DNA of 64,000 bases from Ciona intestinalis (Eukaryota; Chordata; Ascidiacea; Phlebobranchia; Cionidae), in NCBI RefSeq assembly GCF_000224145.3, contig NC_020174.2, forward strand, positions 3,601,026 through 3,665,025, given 5' to 3'. Within the stretch, counting starts at the first letter, position 1. Each line of letters opens with the position of its first letter. The position numbers were made by a program, and so were the translations under genes. The notes beneath the pieces are model-generated. The model searched no databases. It saw nothing but the letters and a program-made list of their open reading frames with translations, and was not told the DNA's origin. This document shows, piece after piece, positions 1 through 12,873 of the stretch.

Positions 1-380
1 ACAAAAAGAAATATTCTTTATTAGAAATATCTAATGATCTTGGATATACAGTAATGATTTAGATTGTGAAATAATAACTACGCTCAACCTTTAAATGCAG
101 CATAAAGCATCATCTCTGTTTAACCGATTTGGTTTACTTTTTTTGGATGTCACCAGTGACAATTTTGGCAGTAACAGATACTTTATCTCACTGATACCAC
201 CTGTATATAATATACATGCATTTATTTTTAAGCTGTTGCAGCCGAATCTTTTAGAAGAATCGGTGACACTCTGACAGTAATTTTTCCGCCATTACAAATC
301 TATAATTTTATGCCAGACCTTTTTAACTGTAAAAAGGCTATCATTTAAAATGGGTATTTACGCTTCAAAATTTTACAGAA
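1..380. other. Upstream region of RPL37A
   Basis: No coding exon is visible. A good 3' splice acceptor (pyrimidine-rich, ending cag at 376-378) lies two bases before the RPL37A start codon. The first exon must therefore be noncoding and lie further upstream, or the acceptor takes a spliced leader. I could not identify the promoter. Confidence 0.5.
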
Positions 381-1309
381 ATGGCAAAACGAACCAAGAA
401 GGTTGGGATTGTTGGTAAATATGGAACAAGGTACGGAGCATCCTTGAGGAAGTTGATCAAGAGAATGGAAGTCTCACAACACAAAAAATACACTGGTTAG
501 TGCCAGTAGTTAGCAAGTCATTTTATTTTTACACGTTTGATCAATATTACAAAGGGAAGTTTTTCCTATTGTATGGTTTATTTTATTATTGTGCGGTTCT
601 AGTGTTTTCAACAAATACATTGTTCTTTAAGGCTGCCTCTTATTTTCTTCTAGTTGTTAATATTTTAGCCGAATATCAATTTGTTATCTTTTATTTTAGG
701 TCCAAGTGGAAAAGATGATTTAAAACGTGTTGCTGTTGGAATTTGGCATTGTAAATCACTCAACATTAGGGTATGGAGGCATATTGTTATATGTTTATTG
801 TGTAATAATAATACTTTTTAAGAATTATTGGAACTAATCAAATTGGTACATTTATCTAAAAGTATACTTGGGTTGCTAGTTACCACTACTTGTTGTTTAT
901 CAATACATAAAAAAAGACCTGATAAACGGTCCTTAATAATACTATACCTGTAATGGGTTTAAGGTACGAAATGGTCTGTTGGTTGCAGATATTTTGGTTG
1001 CTTGTAACAGAAATGCTTCGCAATCGCAGCAAAGTTTGATTTATTGAACGGGTATAATCCTTACTAAGGATTCCTTAGTCATCTATCGGACGTGGCCGTG
1101 CGGTCGAAACAACCTAAATATCTGCAATTGCAAGCAAACTAGTTTTATTAGGGACCTTATGATAAATGAGAAAGTACTGTAGTTTGCCAATTACCTACTA
1201 TAATAATGTCTGTTTTTTTCAGATTGCTGGTGGAGCTTGGGTTCCAGAGACAACAACTGCAGCTACCGTAAAATATGGTATTCGGCGCTTGAGGGAAAAC
1301 CAAGAATAA
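381..1309 (+). CDS. RPL37A: 60S ribosomal protein L37a (eL43), zinc-ribbon cysteines mostly lost
   Basis: Structural protein of the large ribosomal subunit. Coding exons are 381-495, 700-770 and 1223-1309, with phases 1 and 0, giving 90 aa (human 92). The N-terminus [20 protein letters not shown], the middle AVGIWHC and AGGAW, and the C-terminal IRRLRE are family hallmarks. The family normally has a C-x2-C...C-x2-C zinc ribbon. Here the first pair reads TGPSGK, with both Cys absent, and the second pair reads CKSL, with only the first Cys kept. Introns are present, so this is not a processed pseudogene. It could be a diverged paralogue whose standard copy lies elsewhere. An AATAAA signal at 1305-1310 overlaps the stop codon. 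Intron 2 carries a 229-bp inverted-repeat element. Confidence 0.9.
928..1156. mobile_element. Small inverted-repeat element in RPL37A intron 2
   Basis: The ends are near-complementary: GGTCCTTAATAATAC on the left and GTTTTATTAGGGACC on the right. A second inner inverted match around AGATATTTTGGTTGC (about 990-1003) pairs with the stretch near 1107-1133. It has no coding capacity and looks like a nonautonomous DNA element. The target duplication is unclear. Confidence 0.5.
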
Positions 1310-2249
1310 ACATATATTAAACGAGCGTGTCATTTTATTAGATTGACCATGTGAGAAGTATTGAATATGTTTATTGCAGGATTAAGAAGTGGATTGTGTA
1401 TTATTCTTCAGATGTCCTGAAAACGCTTGTAGATTAAAAATGGTTTTTAGAAGGGTAACAATAAGGCCAGTGATTGAAAATGTCAAATAATGTTAGCGGT
1501 ATTTTTCGAACACCAAACTAAATTAAGAAACTTAAAATCAAGTCAGTTCGGGAAAAGTATGAAACACCTGTTGTTTACGATATAGTTCTGTATTATCGAT
1601 TTTCTTGTTGTGATGTATTGGATGTCCAGATTAGTTAACAAGGTTGTGTTGTTTGCACGTCGTTAACAAAGAAAAAAAATCGAAGTAAAGTTTTAAAGCT
1701 CTTTCCAAAATTGAGGCTTAATTACGTCATTGGGGTCAAGGGTTGCGGTATCAGTCTTAAACTTCGCTTGTTTGTGGCGATATGAACTGAAATTGTATTT
1801 TAGTGTAAATAAATACAAATTATTTTATTTAAAAAATAGGGTGATTTTACCGTATATTAAAATTATATAGGATTTGGGTGATGTTCCACTCTGTTGAGCA
1901 CATAGAAACCAGTTCAAGTCGCCGAGCCCAACTTGCACTCAATACAAAAATTACAAAAAAGTATTGTTATCCAACCAAAACAAAATTTCGATAAACAAAC
2001 TGCAAATACCAGTTACGGTACCTATAATTACAATTAGGTAAATGCATGGTGCAATAAGATGCAGGGTTCGCACTTTCGCTCGTTTGTGCCAACAGCTGAA
2101 AAGTAGATAGAATGGACTAAGTAGAAAACGCTAACTCCATATTTTTTTGTCAGGCAGTTTCTAATAGCTGTGTTCATGGATATAAATATCAGTGTTTTTA
2201 GATTAAAAAAACTTAAAACTGAAGCACAAGTTTAAGGACCTATTTGAAC
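1310..2249. other. Intergenic region, RPL37A to LRRFIP
   Basis: AT-rich, with no reading frame or repeat family I recognise. It should hold the LRRFIP promoter and 5' UTR. The LRRFIP start at 2250 follows a run of A/T-rich sequence, and no TATA box could be assigned with confidence. Confidence 0.4.
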
Positions 2250-5200
2250 ATGTCAACTACAGGCAGGAGGCGAACTGGGAGAAGTCAAAATGTTGAAGAT
2301 GAAACTTTAAGCCAAATTGCAAAAGAAGTCAGTACTGTTTGTAATCTTATGTTTTTGTTTTAATGTAAAACGTTTAATGTGCAATTTCATTACTATTAAG
2401 TCGTCCTTTTTGGGATAAACCGTTTTTAATAAAACATATAAAACAGCATGTTAAATAAAAAGAAGAAAAGATTAGGATTTTACCTACTATATCATACTCT
2501 TACCCCTAACCACCTACAAATTTTCATTTGATCTTTGTTTTTTTACTATAACGTGATAATAGGATTGGACACTAGTTTGTATATTTATTGTTGACACTAG
2601 TGTGGAATACTTTTATAACCTCATGGCGGAAAACATATACAAAAAGGCAATCTGTTGAGATTCGGGGTTATTGCTTAGCATATGACATACTGAGTGGATG
2701 TTTCACCAGTGTATTATTGTGATAATATAAGTTTATATACATTTTTAGTCCCTCCCAGATGTTATCCATCAGCACATTTGTGATAATGGAATACTCTAAA
2801 TTATATTAGATATACTCACATTGATTGGACACATTAGCCTAAAAATTTTAATAATATTACTGTCAATACTGTGTTTTATGAAAAAAATTAATTACCAATT
2901 TAAAATAGGTTGTTTACTCATTTTATTGTCGAGTTAAATATGACTGGGTATATGTGGTTACACTGGTAAAGAGTCAGATAATAAATCATTACCTGGTAAT
3001 GGTATATATATATAATTACTAGTAGGCTAATATATGTACAATATATATATAATATATTTGATTTTACAGGCAGAAGCAAGACTTGCACAAAAACGAGCAG
3101 CTCGTATTGAAGCTCGGGAAATTCGAATGAGAGAACTTGAAAAACAACAAAGAGAGGTAAAAAGTTAGTGTAGAAATGTCTTAGACAAACCTACCTATTT
3201 TAAAACACAGTGGTGAATAATACAGGCCTAGCTTTTGTTTTAAATGTATATATATATATATTATATAACAATAATGAATGGACCAATATAGTATGTGTGG
3301 TGGACATAAAATATTGAACATCTCTGACAGACAAATAATTTTAGATCTGACCCAGTTAAACTAAATCATTTTGTCCGACTGTGTTCAACAAGAAAGATAA
3401 ATTTGTTTGCTTAGTTGGTACTTTGTTTATTTAAGCTGTTAATTATTTCCTTGTTTTCAGGCTCAAGAACTGAATGAGAAAAGCATAAAAAATTCTATTC
3501 CTTTATCTAAAGTGAGTTAAGTTTTATTTTGAAAATGTGCTTAATCTAGTGTTTACTGTTTATATGTTTTGTAAGTGAACTAGACTGATATTATAGTAGG
3601 TTTATTCATGTTAAGTTTTAAATTTTTTCACTTGCTCTACCACAACTATGACATATTATTTATAAATATTAAGCCCATAGAATAAAAATTATTGCAATCT
3701 GTACTAATATATGTATATTATATATGTTATGTTTTTCAATAGGTCTATTTAATTAGCGATCCTATATAATATTTATACGTACTGTTTTCTTTATCAACAT
3801 TTTATTTAGTCAGTCAGTCTTTATGTGTAATATTGTTTTAAAACATATCGGGGACTAAAATTTTAAAAGTGAATTAAATATACATCACCTCGTAAAAATT
3901 GTCAAATGGAAAATTGGTTTTGTTTGTAGGTAATGGTCTATTTCTATAATGGGCTCTGCAATATTTGTTGTTGAAATTTAAAAAGTAAACAGTAAACAAT
4001 GATGAATCATCCTAACTGAAGGTTCATAATTATGACTGTATGTGAGTTTCAGATAATTTCATTAATTTTCATCCACCAGATAGCAGCAACGGTCTACATA
4101 GTGTATTGTGTGATATAGTCTAAACAAACTTGTTACGTGGTTTGTAGAAGTGAGATAAATGGTGCCTAGGTGTACGTAGTACACGTTTAACCTTGAATTA
4201 ACATATTTTAAAGGCTTATTTTGCGAAAGTTTAACTAGGTTTAGCGAGTTTAGCAAGACAAATATAAACTTTATTTTAAGCACTGTCAGCTTATTTCTGT
4301 CAATATAATATATATATATATATACTACAGCTATTTTATACAGACTATAATTGTAACAGTACAATTTGTAATGTCGATTAATTGCTGTTGCACATAATTA
4401 AGGGTAATTGTGACTGTTTTATATTTATATTATCTACATTATTTATATCAGCAGCATGGTTGTCCATAACACCTGCATTATATAGAATTTGGTGCGTGCT
4501 TAAATAGGAAATCGTCATACTTCCTTTAACTCAATGTGATAATAATTAGGAGGTGTGTTTATGCATGGAACCTGTTTAAAGGATAGCATAAAACACCAGT
4601 ATGGTCTGTGGTTTATATCTAATCTATGTTGAAATTGAATTCCAAGTTACTCTAGTTGGGGTGCTGGAATGTTTGCTTGGAGCTTTATATGTAGAAAGTA
4701 AATGGATTGTGTAAATATGCTTAGTGGAGCTGTAAATGCCTACAATGTAAGAGCGCTCAAGCATAAATGAACATAATGAACAACTACACCGTTCATTTGT
4801 TGCTTTCATGGTAAATTAGAGGATGACAGTGAAAGGATAACATTTTATACAATGACTCACGTCATGGATATAAATAGGGCCCTAAAATTTTATGTGATGC
4901 TGATATTGTAGACAGATGTTATGACAGTGTTTTGATGAAACTTGTTTGCTGCTAGTGTGAGTAATGCATTATTTAATTAAGAACTATAGGTGTAAATAAG
5001 TGTAATGTGAATTTTGTTGTGCTCAGCATCTGATAACCTAATATATATATACTGATACAGTATGGAAAACTCAGCATATGAAGTGTCAAAGCAACTACTT
5101 GACAATATTATCGATCTAGTAGAAGAACATATTGTTGGATCAGATTCAACTTGTAATCGTGCTACAGTACAAGATACAGTTGCCCAATCTGTTGCCAATG

Positions 5201-8200
5201 ATGCTGTTGTCATACCAACACACGAAACAGAACAAGTTACAGTTATTCAATCTGCTGACAACAACGCTGTTGAAGCAGAACAAGAAAGAACAAATGAAAC
5301 AGAACAAGTAACAGTTGACAGCAGTACTGTTGTTGAACTAACAAAGGAAACAGAAAAAGAAACAACAAATGACACAGTGGCCCAATCTGTTGACAACGAC
5401 GATGTTGAAGCAGAACATGAAACAACAAATGAAACAGAACAAGAAACTATCGACAACGATGCTATTGTTGAAGCAACCATTAAAAAAGAACAAGTTACAA
5501 CAAATAAAACAGAACAAGTTACAACAAATACAATAGAACAAGGTACAGTGACTGAATGTGTTGACAACAATACTGTTGTTGAACCAACAAATGAAATAAA
5601 ACAAGAAACAACAAATAAAACAGAGCAAGAAACTGTTCCTCAATCTGTTGACAACAATGATGTTGTTGCACTAACAAATGAAACAAAACAAGAAACAACA
5701 AATGAAACAGAACAAGAAAATGTTGCTCAGTCTGTTGATAACAACTCTGATGTTGGAGTAACAAATGAAACAGAACAAGAAACAGTTGACAACGACCATG
5801 TTGTTGAACCAATAAATGAAACAGAACAAGTTGACCAATCTGTTGACAACTTCGCTGTTGAAACAGAACAAGAAACAGTGGCTGAGTGTGTTGACAACGA
5901 CGCTGTTGATGGACTAGCTAATGAAATAGAAGATGAACCAACAAATGAAATAGAACAAGAAACAGTGGCCCAATCTGTTGACAACGACGCTGTTGTTGTT
6001 GGACTAGCTAATGAAACAGAAGAGGAACCAACAAATGACACAGTGGCCCAATCTATTAACAACGACGCTGTTATTGCAGCAACAAATGAAACAGAACAGG
6101 AATCAGTTGTCCAGTCCGAACCAGTGGCCTGTTTAGATTCAAATGGGTTCGACACCCACGCAACGAACTCCTCTCAAGCATTGTCACAGTGGTGCGAAAA
6201 TGAGGTGGACTGTATATTAGATTCAGTTTTTATGATACTGGATTCAAATGAATCGTCCGAATCAACATTGGAAGATGAATATCAATTCAGTGATGAAAGT
6301 TCAGAGACTTACGAAACAGCAAGTAACCCAAGCGACTCATATTGTGATGAAAAATTGATGAATAATGGTGAAACCACTTCCTTCAGTGAAGCTTCTCTCA
6401 ATGGGGAATTATTGGATGATCCAGCTGTAGATAAGGCAGTAGATGTTGATGCTTCAAAAACATCAGTTCCTGACAATCCTTTGAACCAAGACGTATTACA
6501 AGATGATGAATTAAATTTAAGTAAATCACTTGATGATGTTGAACCAATCATTAATAACGACAATGAAGTGGATAATGTGTCTGTAATTAATGTTGAAACC
6601 AACACACTAGCTGATGCCCACATTCAACATGAAACTTGTGGCAGCCAAATGATAAATAAAATGCAGAGTGAAGTGGTACCACCTGGTAAAACAGATGATT
6701 CATGCCAGGATATTAATATGCAATGTGAACTTCTAGTTAATGAGATACTTAACGTAATACAAGTTAAAACACCTGAAGTAAATGTCCAACCACAAGTTAT
6801 TGAAGAAGATTCAAATCAATCTAAATCAAGTCCAAGTTCACTTGATCAAACACAAACAGTAGAAGAAACTGCTGAAGTTGAAGCCGTTACAGAATCAATG
6901 TTTGTTCCGTATACCCTTGATGTTTGTTCTGTATGTAAGAACAATATGAGGGAAATGGCGTTAACCATGAAAGGCTATAAATTATTTGCCAGCAAACAAA
7001 GAGACAAGGAGTTTGCCTTAAAGTGGGGTTTAAAGGTATCAGTGAAATGTTTGATATTTAAACAAACTACAAGGAATTATTTATGAGCTATTGTTTAATA
7101 AGCGGTCATTTTTGCGACCATATTAGTAAAAATAATAATACATATATATATAGTAGGGTATGGGAAGATGAGACAACTTTTTTCTCTTTTATCGTCCCAT
7201 CTGGTAGTAAACAAAGAACATTCAAAGAGTTATTGGGCCATATCCTTACGAATTCTATATACCGTTGTTAATTGTTTAAAAGGATCAAGATATTTGGATA
7301 TTATGTGCTAAAGGTGTCCCATCTTCCCCACCCTACTATACATATATAATAGAATAAATTAAGTTTTTACCAAATTAAGGTGAAATTATTATCGGCAGAT
7401 AAGGCAGCAGCAAATTATACATTATGTTAATTACTTTACATAGCTTTCATATATTATATGCTGTTTACCTAACTTGCCCACAAATTATATTTAATTAACC
7501 ATTAACGTATAGATATGTTAATGTATATTATATATATTATTACTTTTAACCTTTGCTAAGTATTAAGACAATTTTTTTTGGTTTTAGTTTTAGCAATGCT
7601 TTAAATTTGAAACACATGTTTTTACAATTTTTTTTATAGTTTCTAAATGAGTTCATGCAACATAATGTGTTCTTCCAATGCATATTTTAGTAATCTGGTT
7701 CATTTTATTATTTTATCTTATTCAGGCTCCAAATACTGGAAGCAGCATTCCCTCATACAACCACACTGATCAACATACACCTTATAAAAATGGTAGTTTT
7801 GACAACCTTACCACTGATGCAACACCTGAAGTTTTAAAGGTGGGGTGTAAACAATGAACAATTTGAAGAAACTGGAATTATTAAGATAATGTTTAAGTCA
7901 AATTATATTTATTCTGTGTAATTATAAAATATTGTTATGTTGATATTAGTATAAACCAACTTTTTTTAAATAATTTTAAAAAGGATACTCGGCTAATTTT
8001 GCGCTTTTTTGTAGAAATTATTCTAATTTTTTTATAAAAATAAATTATAAAAAAGCGCTTTCTAAAATAAATAAGAAATGTTTTGCGCATGTATTGTTCA
8101 ATAAAATGTTATTGTCTTATATTTTAGAAAGCACTGAGGGATATGGAAAATAAATACAACGAAGCAATGGTTCAAACTGCTCAATTAGATAATGAAAAAA

Positions 8201-11200
8201 CTCAGTTACATTATCAAACCCAAAAGTTGTTGGATTCATTAGAAGAGCAAGAAGACGACTTTTACCGTTTAAAAAAGAAACACAAAGAAAAATGCCAGGT
8301 AAATTTAAACATCTCCTAGATTTTTATTAAAAAAAATACATATAGGCAGTATGTCACTATAGCACATGTTAAACCAGTTTGATGTTGCTACCAATGTAAT
8401 GGCTAGCCTAATTGGCAGTTATACAGAAAAATACAAAGAAAGTAACATTGTAAAATAAAATTACCTACAAGATAACTCAAGTTTCACAAAAAAAAGTGAA
8501 GCACAATAACTCAGCTTTCACAAAAAAAAGTCACATATAGCACATAATGAGACAACCGTGTTATAATTTGTGATAAATGATAAAAGACATGGCCAGTCAC
8601 TAACAGCTCCCTATGTTTGTTTACCCAAGCATAAAGTTTTAATTGCGTCGAACATAAACATGTCTGTAAAGTTCAAATCAAATAACCTTCTCATATTAAT
8701 AAGTAACTAACGTTTTATTGGTTTGGAATTTGTGCTGTGTTTTCAAAGTCACCCCTATTGATTAAGACATATTTCATATATTATATATAATGTATAAGCA
8801 TATACTGTAGTTTTTTTCTAGCCTAATTCGCTCTTTGTATAAATACATACAACAGTTTTTTATTAGCCTAACCACCCCTGTTGATTAAGAAATATATAAT
8901 GTATAAATACAAACTATGTGTTTTTTATTTAGTTATTTCAGTGTAAATTGGTAATGTTAACCTTATTTGAGTAAATCATTGAAGGTTTGTTTTGTTTTTT
9001 AGGAACTTGAAAAGCAAAAGCGAGGTTTTGATGTTCTGCGTAGAAAGTGCAACGATCTCCAAGACGCGTTACGTCAACGGGATGAACTCATAGAGGTAGG
9101 TGTTTATCTCTTGCATGGTTAAAGGAATGTGTGTGGTTTGCTACCCATATGACCCCACATTCTACCAGAAGTTTCAGCTCACAGAAAACCAGATAGTCAT
9201 GTATATCAACACTGTTATTAAGGAGTTAAACATTTTGTGTTTTTTGAAAACAATCGGTAAAAATTTAACTTAGATGTAAATTCTTTTCAAATGCGATTGA
9301 ATTAATAGGTATTTTTCATTATTTCCTAAAAGTTGTTTTATAGATTTTAATTATTCAAGACAGTAGCAGTTCTTAGCATGTGTAACATATATAGGGACTA
9401 GGGTTTAAGAATGTTTTGAGCTGCACCAGTGCACAGAGCAGGTCTTAGTTTGTGTTTGGAAGTTGGATTGTTTTCACTTGGTTTTCTGCACTTGATATTT
9501 GCATGTATGCACACTCTCTATTGTGGCTTTTAACTCTTACTAGTTACATGGTGGTGCCCCACTTCACTGGACACAAAGATTTCACTGCAGAACTTTTTTC
9601 TCTTCACACTTATGTCCGGGCATTCTTATTACTTTCTTCCCATATCATCAATATATATAGATTTATGCGCATAGGTACATAAAAAAATTAATAAAAAGTT
9701 TTGTTATAATTCATGGTGGAGAAGTTTGTTATAAAAAAAGACTTTTAAGGGATCTTAGTGAAAGCAAATTTCATTTTATAGTTTTATAATGAAATTGTAA
9801 AATGTTCTGGGTTCGGAACTGCATTTCACAAGTTATACACATGTGCTGTAGATTGAGATGAATGAAGCTTGAAATCACTGCTTTGGAGTGTTCATACACA
9901 CATTCTTTAAAACCTCACACTAATTTTCTAACTTGCACACAAACTACCTTGAACACTTTGTTCCAATATCTTACTTCAGATGTTTACAAACAAAGAAGCA
10001 AAGGAGAAAAACCTCGAAAAAGTTATTTTTGACTTAAAAGAAACAATTATGTGGAAAGATAAAAAAATCGAGGTAATAATATTAAGTTGATGTGGAACTT
10101 TTTCACTAAAGTTGAAATTCACCTATTTATGTGTCTTTGGAAAGAAGCATTTTGAATGGTTGTTAGTTGTCTTTACTTTCTTTCATTTCTTTCATCTATT
10201 CTTTAATATATCATTCTTCCCTAATCTTGCCTATCATCTTTCAATGAACAGGCAATAGTCAGGCAAATTGAATATTACAAGAAGAATGAAAGTTCAGGGC
10301 AGAATAATCATGTAAGTATCTACATCTGCAGCAGTTAATAAATATTTCATTTAATTATGTCATATAGTCGGGTGGGGGAAAATGGGACAATTTTTCATTC
10401 TGTTTTGTAGTTACAATTGTTAGTAAACAAAAAGAATTCCAAAAATTATAAAACCAAATCCTCACGACTCCTATAACCGTTTATAATTGTTTAAAACACG
10501 ATCAGGATATCATGTGCTAAAGGTGTCCCATCTTCCCCCACTCTACTATACGATGTTTTCACATAAACCTAAATTTAATTATTTATCAATTAAAACCATT
10601 AATATTTAATTCCTGCATGATACATAGGAACAAGGTTTGATATTTATCGGCAACAACAGCGAATCAACTGTTGAACACGATGGGCAAGGTGATGCAACAG
10701 AACTCATGAATGCTCCAACCATAGGTACTTATATGTTATAATTGATATATATTTGCTTGTTGTATGTTTTAAAGTCAAATGTAGCGACCAATTTTCTTTA
10801 TTCTTAGTTAACTAAATGTAAAGAAGTTTTAAGTTGTGTGTTTTACTGACTGTTGTGTGTTTTTTGTTTATTTTGTCACTATAACCTGTCTTTTCTATTT
10901 AACATAGTTTCTATATTTGCTACCATAATTGAAGAGACAAACCTGAGTTATTAAAATTCATTTTTTCTTTGTTTTTTTAACTAAATGTAATATGTTTTTG
11001 TTGTGTGTGTTTTTTGACGACTGTTCATTTCGTCGGGATAACCTCACTTTGCGTTTAACATATTTTTTTTATTTCTGCAACTTTAATTAAACTTAAAGAG
11101 ATAAACACAAATTATTATTATTAATTTTTCTTTGTTTTTTAACTAAATGTAAATAGGTTTTTTGCTGTCTGTTTTTTTGACGACTGTTCATTTCGTCGAC

Positions 11201-12831
11201 TGTTCATTTCGTCGACGACTGTTCATTTATAACCTGTCTTTTCCTTTAACATCTTTCTTATTTCCGCTACTTTAATAAAACTTAAATAGATAAACACTAT
11301 TAATTTTTTAAGTTCTTAATTTTAATTTTTTAGACTCAAAAGTTTCCATTCTTACCGAAGAAAATCGACAACTCCTTGAACAGGTTTTGTTTTATTTCTT
11401 TATCATAATATGAACCTATCTTGGTATTTTAAAGTTTTTGGTATAAAGTTAATGAATTTTTAATTTATAAACTTGAATTTATGAATTTAAATTGGCTTTA
11501 GTAACATGAGAGAGTTTAAAAACTTTTATAGTTTGGCTGAGTTATTAAAATAAGTTCTGTCAAAATTTTTTCAAGAAACATTCACTCTTTTTTAAGTTAA
11601 ATCTTAGTATTTTAGCAAATGTACAGACCAGAAATCTTAGTATTTTAGCAGGTATACAGACCAGGTTAACTTAGTAACACTGCATTACGTTCTTCTAGGT
11701 TCAAAACCTCAAATTAATGTTAGAAGAAGTAAGAGCGAGTGTTACGGAAAAAGATTCCAACGATCTAAATTCATCATTGGGTGCAACGGAGATGCAACTT
11801 CTCGAAATTCAAAGTTTGTTTAAACTTTTATTAATTTCCACATGTTTTTCATTAAATATTTACATTGAGTGTGAGTGTGGAGAATTGATTTATTAGCACG
11901 ACACTCCCATTTGTTTTACCCTGATAATGGTAACATGTATATCATATACAGTATATAACATTGAATATTTAATATGAGAAATAAATTTGCCAGAAGGCCT
12001 GTTTAGGATGTACATTATGCCTAGCAGCAAAGTTTGGTTTCTTAACACTAACATAATAAACATAGAAAGTTTCCCAACCCAATGTTTTGTATGTGGCAGA
12101 TTTTTCCAAATATTGATACAAACTTAACAGTGAATTTGTAAGGTAATTTTAAAATGTTCAACTTTGTTCCAGGAGAAGCAAACAAACAAGTTAACGAATA
12201 CAAGTTCAAACTGCAGAAATCAGAGCAAGATCTTGCTGTTTTTCATGGAAATGTATTTTGTTACGCATTATTTTTATACTTGTTCTAAATATTTATTTTA
12301 CCAATCTGCAACGGTTGATGGGAGTTGTACAATGATCTATAGGAGTTGTAAGGTTACGGTTTAATATTTCTTTTAATGTTCTTTGTTTACTACCAAATCA
12401 AACGAGAAAATAGAATGAAAAGGTCTCCCATCTTCTCCCATCCTACTATATTTAACTCCTGTACATTTGTGTAAAGTAGTTTAATTTTTATCCAGATATC
12501 CCGGCTTGAAAGTCAGTTGATTCGTTACAAACAAACATCGGAAACTTACGAGAAGAACGAAGATGAAATGAGAGCGGAAAAACGAAAATTGATGAGAGAC
12601 GTATGATGCTCCTTATTCAACTATAAATATACCTTAGCAGTTATCATCAGTAGAATTATTCAGTTACTTTGCCACTTTTTAATACTTTTAGTTTGATATA
12701 TGCATTTATATGTAGGAGTTATATGCCAATAACATTTTTACCCTAAATTGCAAATTTAACTATAATTATAACTTTTCAATTATCACTTATAGAACTTTTC
12801 AGCTACTTCGCCACGTTTTAATACTTTTTCT

Positions 12832-12873
<42 letters not shown>

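Noticed and set aside
5243-6155. Several open frames on the minus strand, 60-142 codons
   Set aside because: They mirror the repetitive plus-strand frame at 5062-7086. Repeats without stops on one strand create open frames on the other. No family resemblance.
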